Shown here in pieces: positions 1 through 10,407 of a stretch of DNA of 53,602 nucleotides. The notes beneath the pieces are model-generated. The model ran no database searches. It was not told where the DNA came from and was given only the letters and a program-made list of their open reading frames with translations. The stretch is taken from the NCBI RefSeq assembly GCF_003470665.1, contig NZ_QRJZ01000014.1, forward strand, positions 1-53,602, given 5' to 3'. Origin of the DNA: Collinsella sp. AM17-1. Its GTDB lineage: Bacteria > Actinomycetota > Coriobacteriia > Coriobacteriales > Coriobacteriaceae. A program made the position numbers and the translations under genes. The first letter of the stretch is position 1, and the number at the start of each line of letters is the position of its first letter.

Positions 1-75
1 GCGGGGACGCAGGATCATCCCCATGCCCTGCGGCCCCGCGCGGGCGCCCCGCGGTGCGGTTCGCCGGGGTTCGGC
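1..75 (-). other. Window edge, possible start of the next minus-strand gene
   Basis: This short GC-rich stretch lies downstream of rmlB on the minus strand. A minus-strand ATG at 24-22, preceded by a purine-rich GCAGGG, opens a frame that runs off the window with only eight codons visible. It could be the next gene of the nucleotide-sugar operon, such as rmlC or rmlD, but too little is present to name it. Confidence 0.25.
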
Positions 76-1161
<1,086 letters not shown>

Positions 1162-1170
1162 TCAACAAAA

Positions 1171-1778
1171 CTATCGGACATTTCGGCATGCGATAAGAGC
1201 CATAACCTTCGCAGAATTACCTCCTGTACAAAACGCCTCCGGAATGCAGTCTTTGTCGTAGTGAAAAACCGAATCCCCAGTTATTTCACGTAAGTAATGT
1301 CCTGTTTTGGCGCCGACCGGGAAATAGCATAACGATGATTCCCGCGATCTTGATAAACAGGGACGAAAGAATGGTATTTTCCGCTCGTCTTAATCTTGTA
1401 AATCTCATCCACGCTATACGGAAGATTGGGGAAATCAGCCCTTGAGATCAGCACAAAATAATTAGAGGAATACAGCACATGATGGGCAAACTCATCGGAA
1501 TGAATCTCTTTTAAGCCCTCATCCACAAATACGATCGAGTCATGGACGGACGAAAGCTGGTTTCGCCAATCATAATCGGTCAGGGCGACACAGGGACAAT
1601 CGCATTGCAAGGAAACACCCGACTGCTCGCCCGTTCGCATGTAGTCTGCGACCATGTCAAACAGTGTCGTCTTACCCGTGCCGCTATCGCCACGCACAAT
1701 AGTGATGTTCCGCTTGATGGTAAATGTGTACTTGGTTCCCCTGCGGCGGGAAATCTTAATGAGATGCGAACCGTTCAT
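1171..1778 (-). pseudogene. Degraded P-loop ATPase of a DUF4869 cassette (copy 1)
   Basis: The open part (1281-1778, 165 residues) carries a Walker A motif GDSGTGKTT near residues 30-38, a Walker B-like IVFVDE, and the family signature SSNYFVLISR followed by LPYSVDEIYKIKTSGKYH. It aligns with the first half of the 325-residue ATPase at 24982-25959. It then stops where the second copy continues into a Toprim-like domain. In the next frame (about 1293-1171) one can read an E-x2-GDS segment followed by CTGGNSAKV, which resembles the E-D-S and SAGGKSN motifs of copy 2. This suggests a frameshift plus deletion that removed the C-terminal half. The start is ATG 1778, with AGGTG upstream overlapping the stop of the preceding gene; GTG 1787 is an alternative. 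A naturally short homologue cannot be excluded. Confidence 0.65.
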
Positions 1779-1787
1779 AAGCAGCAC

Positions 1788-2225
1788 CTACAGATACGGA
1801 ATCGACTCGTGAATCAATTCGGCCATGTTGTGAACGATTCGGCCGCTATTCACGACTTTAATTTTAAAATCCTCGCGACCAAAGTCCATCACATGATAGA
1901 GATTCACAACGAGCTTGCGGTCTTTCGCCATGTCGAGAATCCACTTGGCACAGTTATCACCACAGGTGGAAGCGTTAAAAATATGCTTACGATCAAATCT
2001 CATAAGCAGCAGCGTTTTCACGCCACCAGAAAGCTGAAGTGGGGAAATGGACCCAAGCACAGGGCTTTCGATGACGTTTTCGGAGACAACATCCGATCGA
2101 TCGACATCTTTAATTATCGAGACTGCATAGGGATCCGTAATCCAAGAAGACCGGTAAGAGTTTTTGAAATATGTCGCTGTGTTGTAAATCGCTTCTGGCA
2201 TATCGCCAAAGTAGACGCTTAACAC
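1788..2225 (-). CDS. DUF4869 domain-containing protein (copy 1)
   Basis: This 145-residue protein is a paralogue of the one at 24533-24985. Shared blocks are the N-terminal (V/M)LS(V/I) followed by (F/Y)GD, the central P(L/E)(Q/K)LS with TLLLM, the cysteine motif NASTCGDNCA followed by WIL, and NLYH(V/M)MDFG near the C-terminus. The function of DUF4869 is unknown. The start is placed at GTG 2225, where the homology begins, with GGGAG upstream; the frame extends to a TTG at 2237. The ATPase gene follows immediately, as in copy 2, where the pair overlaps by ATGA. The AT-rich composition contrasts sharply with the GC-rich rml genes on either side, which fits insertion into an rml operon. Confidence 0.8.
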   Translation of the reverse strand: MLSVYFGDMPEAIYNTATYFKNSYRSSWITDPYAVSIIKDVDRSDVVSENVIESPVLGSISPLQLSGGVKTLLLMRFDRKHIFNASTCGDNCAKWILDMAKDRKLVVNLYHVMDFGREDFKIKVVNSGRIVHNMAELIHESIPYL

Positions 2226-2320
2226 ATCCACTCCCAATCATATTGTCTTTATGGTCAACGTAATCATAACGAAAAGGGCCACCAGATAAACGGTGGCCCC
2301 TAAAAGAAAACAAGCCGGCG

Positions 2321-3220
2321 CTAATACTCGCGCGGGCTGTTGACGATCTCGCCGGCGGCGACCTTCTTCAGGTGCTGCCCGTAGACCGACTTGCCGTAGG
2401 CCTTGGCCGCCTCCTCCAGCTCGGCGGTCGTGATCCAGCCGTTCTCCCAGGCGATCTCCTCGGGGACCGAGACCGGCAGGTCCTGGGAGTGCTCCACAGC
2501 GCGGACGAACTCCGCGGCCTCGTGCAGGCTCTCCATGGTGCCGGTGTCCAGCCACGCGTAGCCGCGGCCGAGGGTCACCACGGAGAGCGTCCCCTCCTCC
2601 AGATACATCTGGTTGAGCGTGGTGATCTCCAGCTCGCCGCGTGCGGAGGGCTTCACCTCGGCGGCGCGGGAGGACACGTCGCCCGGGTAGAAGTACAGGC
2701 CGGTGACGGCGTAGGAGCTCTTGGGCTCGGCGGGCTTCTCCTCGATGGAGACGGCCCTCCCCTCGCCGTCGAACTCCACGACGCCGAAGCGCTCGGGGTC
2801 GTCCACGTGGTAGCCGAAGACCGTGGCGCGGCCCGACTCGGCGTTCTGGACGGCGCACGTCAGGTGGCGGCTGAGGCCGTTGCCGTAGAAGATGTTGTCG
2901 CCGAGCACGAGCGCGCACGGCTCGCCATCAATGAAGTCCTCGCCGATGGTGAAGGCCTGCGCCAGGCCGTCCGGGCTCGGCTGCTCGGCGTAGGACAGGT
3001 TCACGCCGTAGCGCGAGCCGTCCCCGAGCAGGCGCTCGAAGTTGGGCAGGTCGGTCGGCGTGGAGATGACCAGGATGTCCCGGATGCCAGCCAGCATGAG
3101 GGTGGACAGCGGGTAGTAGATCATGGGCTTGTCGTAGACCGGCAGCAGCTGCTTGGAGGTCACGAGCGTGAGCGGGTACAGGCGCGTGCCGGACCCGCCG
3201 GCGAGGATGATGCCTTTCAT
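2321..3220 (-). CDS. rfbA: Glucose-1-phosphate thymidylyltransferase
   Basis: The 299-residue enzyme joins dTTP and glucose-1-phosphate to make dTDP-glucose, the first step of the rhamnose precursor pathway, in the cytoplasm. The N-terminus shows the nucleotidyltransferase signature [11 protein letters not shown] followed by [12 protein letters not shown], and the middle contains VLGDNIFYG and GYAWLDTGT as in RmlA proteins. The length is as expected. The start is ATG 3220, preceded by a GGAGGAC ribosome site. It is divergent from the plus-strand DUF4422 gene, so the space around 3221-3359 probably holds promoters for both directions. Downstream on the same strand lie the DUF4869 cassette and rmlB. 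Confidence 0.96.
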   Translation of the reverse strand: MKGIILAGGSGTRLYPLTLVTSKQLLPVYDKPMIYYPLSTLMLAGIRDILVISTPTDLPNFERLLGDGSRYGVNLSYAEQPSPDGLAQAFTIGEDFIDGEPCALVLGDNIFYGNGLSRHLTCAVQNAESGRATVFGYHVDDPERFGVVEFDGEGRAVSIEEKPAEPKSSYAVTGLYFYPGDVSSRAAEVKPSARGELEITTLNQMYLEEGTLSVVTLGRGYAWLDTGTMESLHEAAEFVRAVEHSQDLPVSVPEEIAWENGWITTAELEEAAKAYGKSVYGQHLKKVAAGEIVNSPREY

Positions 3221-3359
3221 GTAGTCCTCCGTGTCATATAACTCATTTTGTTACGACTTATATAATAAACTCTATCGGTCATATCAATTAAAAATATATG
3301 AGCGATACCCATTGAACAGGGCATCTAATTGCCTCGGCACGGAAAGAGCGTCAGGAACA

Positions 3360-4553
3360 GTGAAGATTTACATCGCAGCCCATAAGCACTTTGACATTGA
3401 TGCACAGGCGCCTTACCAGCCGCTCTTCGTCGGGGCAAGCTCCATTCCAACGAAAAATCGACAAGCTGGATGGCTGTACGACGATCAAGGCGATAATATT
3501 TCCCAGAAAAACAAGCACTACTGTGAGCTTACCGGCCTCTATTGGATATGGAAGAATTCTCCTGAGTCGATAGTTGGGCTCACGCATTATCGAAGGGCAT
3601 TTGAGTCCCCCAACGACTCGAAGCAGATGCTCAGAGACTATGAAATTGAGAACATTCTTACCAAGCATGACTGCATTGTTGCAGCCAAAGAACCCTGCAC
3701 AAGCTCAATCGGGTGCAACTTAATCACTGTTGCTGAGCAGTATAGAATGATCCACTCTTCGACAGATCTGCTACAGGCAAGGGAAATCATCAGGACGAAA
3801 TGCCCTGGCTACTTGGATGCTTTTGATGAAGCAATTTGTGAGGAGTGCTCTTTTTCGCCATGCAATATGTTTATTTGTAAAAAGGAACTGATGGACAGAT
3901 ATTGTAAGTGGCTTTTCAAAATTGAAAAACAACTTGATAAGCGAATTGACTATATAAGTGGTCGCGATAGCTATCAACAAAGGATGCCTGGCTTTATCTC
4001 AGAACGACTATTCAATGTCTTCCTTAAAAAGGAAGACATAAGATGCTATGAATGCCGCATCTTTAACCCAATAAATAAAGAGGCCCTCACGATCGATCAA
4101 AGCGCGTGGCCTCAAAGGAGACCGCAACTTACGTGCGCTTGCTCTACGAATGCAATATTTAACGGAGCAGACTATTCATCTGTATTTGATTATTCCTTTT
4201 ATGTAAATCATTACGAGGATCTATTCGATAGATATAAAGACGACCCCCATGGAGCGCTGGAACATTTCATTGCAATCGGCATTAACGAACATCGAGTTGC
4301 GCATCCTCATTTTTCTATTGGCTCTCTTCTGAATGGAAATCCCGATTTAAGAAGTAAGTGCAGTGGAAATCTCGAAGCAACGCAAATGTATATAGCGAAT
4401 CCTAAAGAGTATATGCATCCAATTGGGTATGAAAACATTCATCCGCTAGACGAGCAAAGCAATTCGACTACGGCCACATGGCATGAACGTCGAATTACAG
4501 CAGCGCGCATCCGATACCAAGAAAGAATAGAGAGGCTACCCGTACTGGGCTAA
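3360..4553 (+). CDS. DUF4422 glycosyltransferase with C-terminal YSSVFD-type repeat
   Basis: The 397-residue protein begins VKIYIAAHK and has the DUF4422 features HYCELTGLYWIWKN and VGLTHYRRAF; this family is found in capsule loci and is regarded as glycosyltransferase-like. A GTG at 3360 preceded by AGGAAC is chosen because the domain starts there; an upstream ATG at 3231 would add 43 residues without family resemblance. From about residue 300 a second module appears, with NGADYSSVFDYSFYVNHYED and HFIAIGINEHR. It resembles the repeats of the secreted amidase at 17731-20511 and similar repeats known as appendages of bacterial glycosyltransferases. The gene is AT-rich and forms a plus-strand pair with the transferase at 4629-7028. 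Confidence 0.8.
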   Translation: MKIYIAAHKHFDIDAQAPYQPLFVGASSIPTKNRQAGWLYDDQGDNISQKNKHYCELTGLYWIWKNSPESIVGLTHYRRAFESPNDSKQMLRDYEIENILTKHDCIVAAKEPCTSSIGCNLITVAEQYRMIHSSTDLLQAREIIRTKCPGYLDAFDEAICEECSFSPCNMFICKKELMDRYCKWLFKIEKQLDKRIDYISGRDSYQQRMPGFISERLFNVFLKKEDIRCYECRIFNPINKEALTIDQSAWPQRRPQLTCACSTNAIFNGADYSSVFDYSFYVNHYEDLFDRYKDDPHGALEHFIAIGINEHRVAHPHFSIGSLLNGNPDLRSKCSGNLEATQMYIANPKEYMHPIGYENIHPLDEQSNSTTATWHERRITAARIRYQERIERLPVLG

Positions 4554-4628
4554 TTCAATGTAAGAATAAACCCTAGATCAAAGTGAAATAGCACAGACAT
4601 CTTCAGTGCAACGGAAAGGTAAATTGAA

Positions 4629-7028
4629 ATGAAAATTAACATGGATTGCATTTGCCGCGGAAGCGGGAAGGTGTACGTTCTTCTAAAGAATGTTGAGACA
4701 GATGCATCAAATATTCAGGTGACAGCAGCAAAGAGCGACGGAACGACAATACCAAGCTCAATCTATCCATACGAGTCAAATAACAATCAATACGTCATAG
4801 TTCTTCCCGACCTCGGAACTGGTGATTGCGATATTCAGATTAATGATTTGAATGCGCAATATGCCTACGATGCCATTAAAATCAGCTTTGGCACGGCAAA
4901 ATGGGCGTCAAGATTAAACTACAAAATTAAGAATGATTTGTCCCATTCCATTAGGAACTATGACGATAAGCATGACTTGGATGTAGCAAGCATGCGTTTT
5001 CACGAGTTTATCGAAGATGGAGATGAGGCCATTCTTCGCTGCTCAGTAAAACTTCCTCAGCGCAACGACAACAAAATAGCCATCAGCTGCTTCGATACTT
5101 CGATGAATCGAATTGAGATCGAGCCGATCACCACCGATGACATTACGATTCCCTTGTGGTTTGCCCCCAATAAAAAACGGCGCGAGATTCAATACTCGGT
5201 CCGAATCCCAAATAGCACAAATAGGCTAATCTTCACAATCGAAGATGACAATCACCCGAGCTTTAACAGCTTCGCTGTTGTGGACAACGAAGAGCTCGAA
5301 AGGCTGCGCATTTTAACCACATCGAAGATGCAACCTATTTCGATTGATCCATCTGCATATCCAAAATGGCTCGAACAACACAAGGCAAGCTCGGCGATGC
5401 TCGAAAAACAATCGATGGTTACCTTCAAGAAAATGCCTTTGTTTAGCATCGTCGTTCCCCTATTCAACACACCCGATAATTTGTTCAGGGAAATGGTGGA
5501 ATCAGTTCTTAAACAGAGTTATGCGAACTGGGAGCTTGTGCTGGTCAATGCAAGCCCAGATAACAGTGCGCTTGTGGATATGATCGAAACCGCTAAGAAT
5601 AATGACGCTCGCATTAAGGTGATAGAGCTAGCGAGCAATTCCGGCATTTCCAAAAATACTCTTGCCGGAACAAAAGAAGCGAATGGAGATTTCATTTGCT
5701 TCTTGGACCACGACGATACTCTTGAGCCCGCGGCGCTTTATGAATATGCGCATGCAATTAATGCTGAAAACAATACTGATCTCATTTACTGCGACGAAGA
5801 CAAACTGTTTGCCAATGGCAGCTATGGTGACCCATTCTTTAAGCCAGATTTAAGCATCGATTTACTACGAAGCGTTAATTATATTTGCCATTTTCTTGCA
5901 ATCAGAAAGACACTATTCGATTCTCTGGAGTACGGCGACGAGCAGTACGATGGAGCCCAAGACCATGACCTGACGCTTAAGGCGATAGAAAACGCACGAA
6001 ATGTGGTACACGTGGCTAAAATTCTGTACCACTGGAGAATGACCGAAAACTCAACTGCAGGTGACCCGAACTCAAAGCTATATGCATGGGATGCTGGCGT
6101 CAAAGCCGTACAGGCCCATTTGGACAGACTTGATGTTTCCGCAAAGGTTTACCGTGGAAACGACCCCTTCACTTATAAAGTTACCTATGCAGTTCCAGAT
6201 AGTCATCCACTTGTATCAATCATTATTCCGACAAAGGACCATCCCTCTGTTCTCGATACGTGCATTAAGTCGATCATTGAACGCTCAACGTACGATAACT
6301 ACGAAATCGTCATCATTGAAAACAACAGCGAGAACCCAGAAACATTCGAGTACTACTCTGAATTAGAAAAATGCTATCCCGATATGATCCGCATCGAATA
6401 TTGGGGTGCAGAATTCAATTTTTCAAAACTGATGAACTTTGGCGCTAGCAAAGCAAAGGGCGATTACCTTCTCTTGTTAAACAACGATACAGAAGTTCTA
6501 ACCCCAAACTGGATTGAAAACATGCTGGGCATTTGTTCACGAAAAGAAGTTGGCATTGTTGGCGCAAGACTTTTCTACAGCGACAATACTTTGCAACATG
6601 CGGGCGTCGGTATCGGAGGAATTGGAGCCGGCCACCTTGGAAAAGACTACCCCAGAGGTAATTGGGGCTACTTCAATCTATGTGACCGCACGCAAGATCT
6701 AAGCGCAGTAACTGCAGCATGCCTCATGACTAAGAGAGCTGTATTCGACGAAGTCGGTGGCTTTAGAGAAGAGCTGGCTGTTGCTTTTAATGATGTTGAC
6801 TATTGCCTCAAAGTGAGAAGTCACAACTATCTTGTTGTATATACACCCGACACCGAGCTGTATCATTATGAGTCGCTATCGCGAGGCTATGAAATCAGCG
6901 ACGAAAAGAAAATGAGGTTCCATAGGGAATACTCATTGCTCAACTACCTATGGCCAGAATATTACGTGAAAGGCGATCCGTATATAAACAGCAACATCAT
7001 CAGCGGGAATTTGTATTATCAAATTTAA
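4629..7028 (+). CDS. Two-domain family 2 glycosyltransferase
   Basis: The 799-residue protein has an N-terminal region of about 270 residues without a recognised fold, followed by two GT2 domains. The first begins FSIVVPLFNTPDNLF (about residue 275) with the metal-binding LDHDDTLEP; the second begins HPLVSIIIPTKDHPS (about residue 530) with LLLLNNDTEVL and the GGFREELAVAFNDVDY block. This is the architecture of rhamnan or O-antigen assembly transferases that add two linkages. It is a paralogue of the 828-residue protein at 25956-28442 across its whole length, including the N-terminal region (compare LNYKIKNDLSHSIR with INYKAKSALCALIR). The codon use is AT-rich. It is preceded by the DUF4422 gene and ends at a strong bidirectional hairpin. 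The acceptor and sugar donor cannot be read from sequence. Confidence 0.88.
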   Translation: MKINMDCICRGSGKVYVLLKNVETDASNIQVTAAKSDGTTIPSSIYPYESNNNQYVIVLPDLGTGDCDIQINDLNAQYAYDAIKISFGTAKWASRLNYKIKNDLSHSIRNYDDKHDLDVASMRFHEFIEDGDEAILRCSVKLPQRNDNKIAISCFDTSMNRIEIEPITTDDITIPLWFAPNKKRREIQYSVRIPNSTNRLIFTIEDDNHPSFNSFAVVDNEELERLRILTTSKMQPISIDPSAYPKWLEQHKASSAMLEKQSMVTFKKMPLFSIVVPLFNTPDNLFREMVESVLKQSYANWELVLVNASPDNSALVDMIETAKNNDARIKVIELASNSGISKNTLAGTKEANGDFICFLDHDDTLEPAALYEYAHAINAENNTDLIYCDEDKLFANGSYGDPFFKPDLSIDLLRSVNYICHFLAIRKTLFDSLEYGDEQYDGAQDHDLTLKAIENARNVVHVAKILYHWRMTENSTAGDPNSKLYAWDAGVKAVQAHLDRLDVSAKVYRGNDPFTYKVTYAVPDSHPLVSIIIPTKDHPSVLDTCIKSIIERSTYDNYEIVIIENNSENPETFEYYSELEKCYPDMIRIEYWGAEFNFSKLMNFGASKAKGDYLLLLNNDTEVLTPNWIENMLGICSRKEVGIVGARLFYSDNTLQHAGVGIGGIGAGHLGKDYPRGNWGYFNLCDRTQDLSAVTAACLMTKRAVFDEVGGFREELAVAFNDVDYCLKVRSHNYLVVYTPDTELYHYESLSRGYEISDEKKMRFHREYSLLNYLWPEYYVKGDPYINSNIISGNLYYQI

Positions 7029-7065
7029 AAGCGCTATGATGCTTATATCATAAACACGTAAAAAA

Positions 7066-7104
7066 GAAGAAGGGGCTGCCGGTTTAACCAGCAGCCCCTT
7101 CTTC
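7066..7104. terminator. Bidirectional terminator between convergent genes
   Basis: A 14-base perfect inverted repeat (GAAGAAGGGGCTGC and its complement) with an 11-base loop separates the convergent genes ending at 7028 and 7105. On the minus strand the stem is followed by a run of T, giving a classical intrinsic terminator; on the plus strand the tail is CTTCTTCCTAAT, which is weaker. Confidence 0.88.
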
Positions 7105-9288
7105 CTAATAGGTCAATTCATATAGAACAAACCCGTTTGCTGAACCTAATTGCCTAATTTGTAATTTATCAGATGAAAACTCCGTCAAATCCCTACTAGA
7201 CATAACGTACTTCACATTAAGCTGCCTCAAATCATCTTCAGTCAAATTCACTGTGAAGAGATCATCCTGAGTGGAATTAAATGACGTAGACGGGGCGAAT
7301 ACATTAGCAATGACATGAGCATACCTGTTGTATGCGCACTCGTTCTCGTTATTTTCATCGATAGAATTCCAACGCGCTAGATCAGGATAAGCATTGGTAG
7401 AGTTAATTACAGGCGCTCCATACGCAGCGCAAAGATTGGCAACTGTCCAAGAACCATCGACAACCCATTTATCTGAATAATCACTCTCTTCGACAAACTG
7501 ATTAACGAGAGCCTCTAAATTCGTATCTGTAATTGGAGCCGCACCGATTTGAACTGGATTGATACAGAGCCCTGGAATTACGCCGAAGCAAATCGCAAAA
7601 GCAACAAATAAACCGGTACATTTTTTACCAAGAATATAGGAGCGAAACGAAAGGCACGAAAAAAGACAGAACAATATAAACATCAACAAATACAGCATCC
7701 TTGCAACAAGATATTTCGCAGAAAGAAGGATGAAAATCTGGAATGCTGAACTCAGAATAAGACCGATTATTAAGATAATTGACAAATAACCAATGGAGCT
7801 ATTATTCCCTTGGGATTCTTTAGCCTTTTCGACAGAAATCAAAAATAGGAGAAGTTCCAGGTAACCAATAGGAAACAACAGTCGCAGAACGGGGACGTTA
7901 TACATTAAGGTCATTCGAGATAGAAATGACGGAAAACCAATAAATGCAAAGGCCAGGAAAAACAATTGAAGTGCCGTAAGCAAAAATAGCTGCCAATCCC
8001 GCCTTTTAATAAAACAGAGCAGAGATGCAAGCGTTCCAAGAGGGAAGAAGCAAAGAATGGTTGCAATTTCGCATTCATTTGAAACCAGTGGTGAATCAAA
8101 GGCGTAAAAGAGTGAAATTGCATAAGAAAAAAGTTCAGGAAGTCCGCTTCCACCTGTTTCAAAGCGCGCACCAGGATAAACGGTATTCATAACAGATGTC
8201 ATTGCTTCGGAGGACTGGAAGAAGGAAAGGAATATTAGTCCCGCTGAAATCAACAGGCAGGATACTAAAACAAAAGTATCAATTAGTGACCATGCAAGAA
8301 CTGAATGTTGATTGTTAGATTTTAAAGTTTGACAATACTCTGTTGTTCTAAATACACCCATCAAGGCAAAAATGAAGAAAAATGGGACCATCCAAGCAGG
8401 GTACATGAGCATTATGTAACAACCACATAGCCATGCTATAGCAGCTAGCGCAATAATCCTGATATTTCTTTTTTGAGTAAAGAGCGCCCTATCCAACAAC
8501 AAGACAAGGGCTTGGCCATAAAGAATCACCTCGCCCGTGCCCCACCATTGAATTAATGGCGAAAAACAAAGCAAGCATGAAAAGAGAAAGCTGAGCGGCT
8601 TTGACTTAATAATGAGAAAGGCACAATCAAAAGAGACAAGAACCATTAGACATAGTTTCGCGGACCAGGCAAACGCTAGGCCGAATTCAAAACCAAATAG
8701 CAAATAACCCCAAAGCACTGGTCTAAATAACGTGATTACGCTCCAGCAGGCAGCGCCATAAACCATCCGGACATCCGTTAAATCTCCTCTCAGGATTTCC
8801 GAAATTGGAGCATAGCCATTATGGGATTGAGATAATTGAAACAGGGTTCCAACTGAGAACTCATCACTTCGAAGGGACCTCGGTATACCCCAAAACGGAG
8901 TATCAGCGTTTTCAGGGAGCATAATGCTCCACATGCCAAGCGATGAACCGCTGATTTTAAAAGCAACGGCAAGCAACGCTACAGTCATACCGATTAACCA
9001 TCGATATTTATACAAAAACTCGCTTTTATACTCAACCAATTTGATTACAGAAATGACAAATATAATAGTCAATCCAGCAACAAATAGAACTGCCCTACCG
9101 TCATTAAGCATCGGGTTGGCAATTGTAAAGCCAACCGTGCCATAGAAAGCATCAATGTAATTAACAAACAAAGACAGATATATCAGTGCAAAAGATAACG
9201 GCAGGACAAAAATACCGACATGGTAAAGGCGATACAAGCCGCCGCAAACGCGATGGTTTCGAGCTTCCGCTGCTAAATAGTTGTTCAT
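7105..9288 (-). CDS. Large polytopic membrane protein, probable GT-C-type glycosyltransferase
   Basis: The 727-residue protein has many hydrophobic segments (roughly 12 or more) across the first 550 residues and then a soluble-looking C-terminal part of about 170 residues. An early extracytoplasmic-type loop contains PRSLRSDEFSVGT, a motif I associate with DUF7657/YfhO-like membrane glycosyltransferases, where the acidic residues sit in the first large loop. It is the last gene of a module with a DUF2304 protein and a DPM1-like GT2, which suggests it uses a polyprenyl-phosphate sugar as donor outside the membrane to decorate the polysaccharide. A role as polymerase is an alternative, since no other Wzy candidate is seen. 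The start is ATG 9288 with a distant GGAG. Confidence 0.6.
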   Translation of the reverse strand: MNNYLAAEARNHRVCGGLYRLYHVGIFVLPLSFALIYLSLFVNYIDAFYGTVGFTIANPMLNDGRAVLFVAGLTIIFVISVIKLVEYKSEFLYKYRWLIGMTVALLAVAFKISGSSLGMWSIMLPENADTPFWGIPRSLRSDEFSVGTLFQLSQSHNGYAPISEILRGDLTDVRMVYGAACWSVITLFRPVLWGYLLFGFEFGLAFAWSAKLCLMVLVSFDCAFLIIKSKPLSFLFSCLLCFSPLIQWWGTGEVILYGQALVLLLDRALFTQKRNIRIIALAAIAWLCGCYIMLMYPAWMVPFFFIFALMGVFRTTEYCQTLKSNNQHSVLAWSLIDTFVLVSCLLISAGLIFLSFFQSSEAMTSVMNTVYPGARFETGGSGLPELFSYAISLFYAFDSPLVSNECEIATILCFFPLGTLASLLCFIKRRDWQLFLLTALQLFFLAFAFIGFPSFLSRMTLMYNVPVLRLLFPIGYLELLLFLISVEKAKESQGNNSSIGYLSIILIIGLILSSAFQIFILLSAKYLVARMLYLLMFILFCLFSCLSFRSYILGKKCTGLFVAFAICFGVIPGLCINPVQIGAAPITDTNLEALVNQFVEESDYSDKWVVDGSWTVANLCAAYGAPVINSTNAYPDLARWNSIDENNENECAYNRYAHVIANVFAPSTSFNSTQDDLFTVNLTEDDLRQLNVKYVMSSRDLTEFSSDKLQIRQLGSANGFVLYELTY

Positions 9289-9314
9289 ACAGTTAATCTA
9301 AACTCCGTCTTTAA

Positions 9315-9671
9315 TTAACTCTGCTGATTCCGCAAAACATCATTCTCATTTTCAAGTATCGCAATACGTTGAGTTAAGTTCTTGCAAGCCGTAACGAGTC
9401 TGCTGATCGCAATACTGAGAGATAGAGAAATCATCAATAAAAGTACCACGGCGACGAGAAACGCAAAATTCGAAGGACTAATAAACCCGATACAGCCTGA
9501 GATTCGATAAATCAACTCCGGAAAGCAAACGCTTAATAGCGCCACCACGCACAGGCAGAGCCATAGTAACGAGTACTTTAAAAGTAGCTTTCCTTTGCCG
9601 ACTAAGGAGACGACATAAAAGAAAAGGCCACTAAAAATTACGCCAGCGCCCACACGAATTATCATACTCAT
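9315..9671 (-). CDS. DUF2304 small membrane protein
   Basis: The 118-residue protein has three hydrophobic segments (about residues 5-22, 32-48 and 66-88) and a charged coiled-coil-like tail (TQRIAILENENDVLRNQ), the layout of DUF2304. Members of this family usually sit next to polyprenyl-phosphate GT2 genes, as here: its start codon overlaps the stop of the upstream GT2 by one base (TAATG), so the two are translationally coupled. A likely role is help with placing or flipping the lipid-linked sugar, but this is inferred from context only. Confidence 0.82.
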   Translation of the reverse strand: MSMIIRVGAGVIFSGLFFYVVSLVGKGKLLLKYSLLWLCLCVVALLSVCFPELIYRISGCIGFISPSNFAFLVAVVLLLMISLSLSIAISRLVTACKNLTQRIAILENENDVLRNQQS

Positions 9672-10381
9672 TAGTGAGCCGCCTTTCTATAAACAAAACA
9701 GGCCATGGAAATTGCAAGCGAAACTTTAATCATGTAATAAATTGAAGAAAAGCCAGAAATTGATGACACTCCGCCCTGTCTCTCGCGCATAAGTACGGGA
9801 ACCTCAACCACTGAAAGACCAGTTTTTAATGCTGCGGCAATAGATTCAGGCTCAGGGTAATCGTCTGGGTAGTCCCTACAGAACAGGTCTATAGCCTTTT
9901 TTCCGCACGCGCGAAATCCAGAAGTAGGATCTTTAATCGTCTTTCCGGTAAATAACCTCAACCAACCAGAAAGCCATCGGATACCCACTCTCCTTAAAAA
10001 TGTAGACTGAAAGCCTTCCGTGGGCACGGCAAATCTGGAACCGATGGTTAAATCGGCACCATCAATAATCGGCTCGATTAAATTCCCGATATAAGAAGGA
10101 TCATGCTGACCGTCACCATCAACCTGGACATCAATGTCATAGTCATGTCTGAGCGCATATTTATGACCGGCCTGAACGGCACCACCGATGCCTAAATTCT
10201 GCGGAAGGTCGAGGACATTAAATCCATGCTGACGACAGATAGATAGAGTTTTATCGGTTGAACCATCATTTACAACAACATAATCATAACCAGCTTCAAC
10301 AACCGACGAAACAGTCTGAACAATATTGGCTTGCTCATTATAGGCAGGAATGATTACCAACACCCGCAACATGTCATCCAT
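9671..10381 (-). CDS. Polyprenyl-phosphate-type family 2 glycosyltransferase
   Basis: The 236-residue protein matches the dolichol-phosphate mannose synthase subgroup of GT2: LVIIPAYNEQANI at the N-terminus, VVNDGSTDKTL, the metal-binding VDGDGQHDP, and KDPTSGFRACG. Such enzymes transfer a sugar to undecaprenyl phosphate at the inner face of the membrane. Hydrophobic residues near the C-terminus (YYMIKVSLAISMACFVY) may attach it to the membrane. The frame opens at ATG 10402; ATG 10381 is favoured because of a GGGG run five bases upstream, but ATG 10372 is also possible. The gene overlaps DUF2304 by one base and lies just after a GT4 gene. Its likely donor use is by the membrane protein at 7105-9288. 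Confidence 0.87.
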   Translation of the reverse strand: MDDMLRVLVIIPAYNEQANIVQTVSSVVEAGYDYVVVNDGSTDKTLSICRQHGFNVLDLPQNLGIGGAVQAGHKYALRHDYDIDVQVDGDGQHDPSYIGNLIEPIIDGADLTIGSRFAVPTEGFQSTFLRRVGIRWLSGWLRLFTGKTIKDPTSGFRACGKKAIDLFCRDYPDDYPEPESIAAALKTGLSVVEVPVLMRERQGGVSSISGFSSIYYMIKVSLAISMACFVYRKAAH

Positions 10382-10407
10382 TAAAACCCCAACGATCCAC
10401 ATCGGAC

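Noticed and set aside
2238..2918. 226-codon minus-strand frame inside rmlA
   Set aside because: It is the Arg-rich alternative frame of rmlA on the same strand and has no domain.
3231..3359. Upstream extension of the DUF4422 gene to ATG 3231
   Set aside because: The 43 extra residues lack family similarity, and the GTG at 3360 has its own ribosome site just before the conserved VKIYIAAHK.
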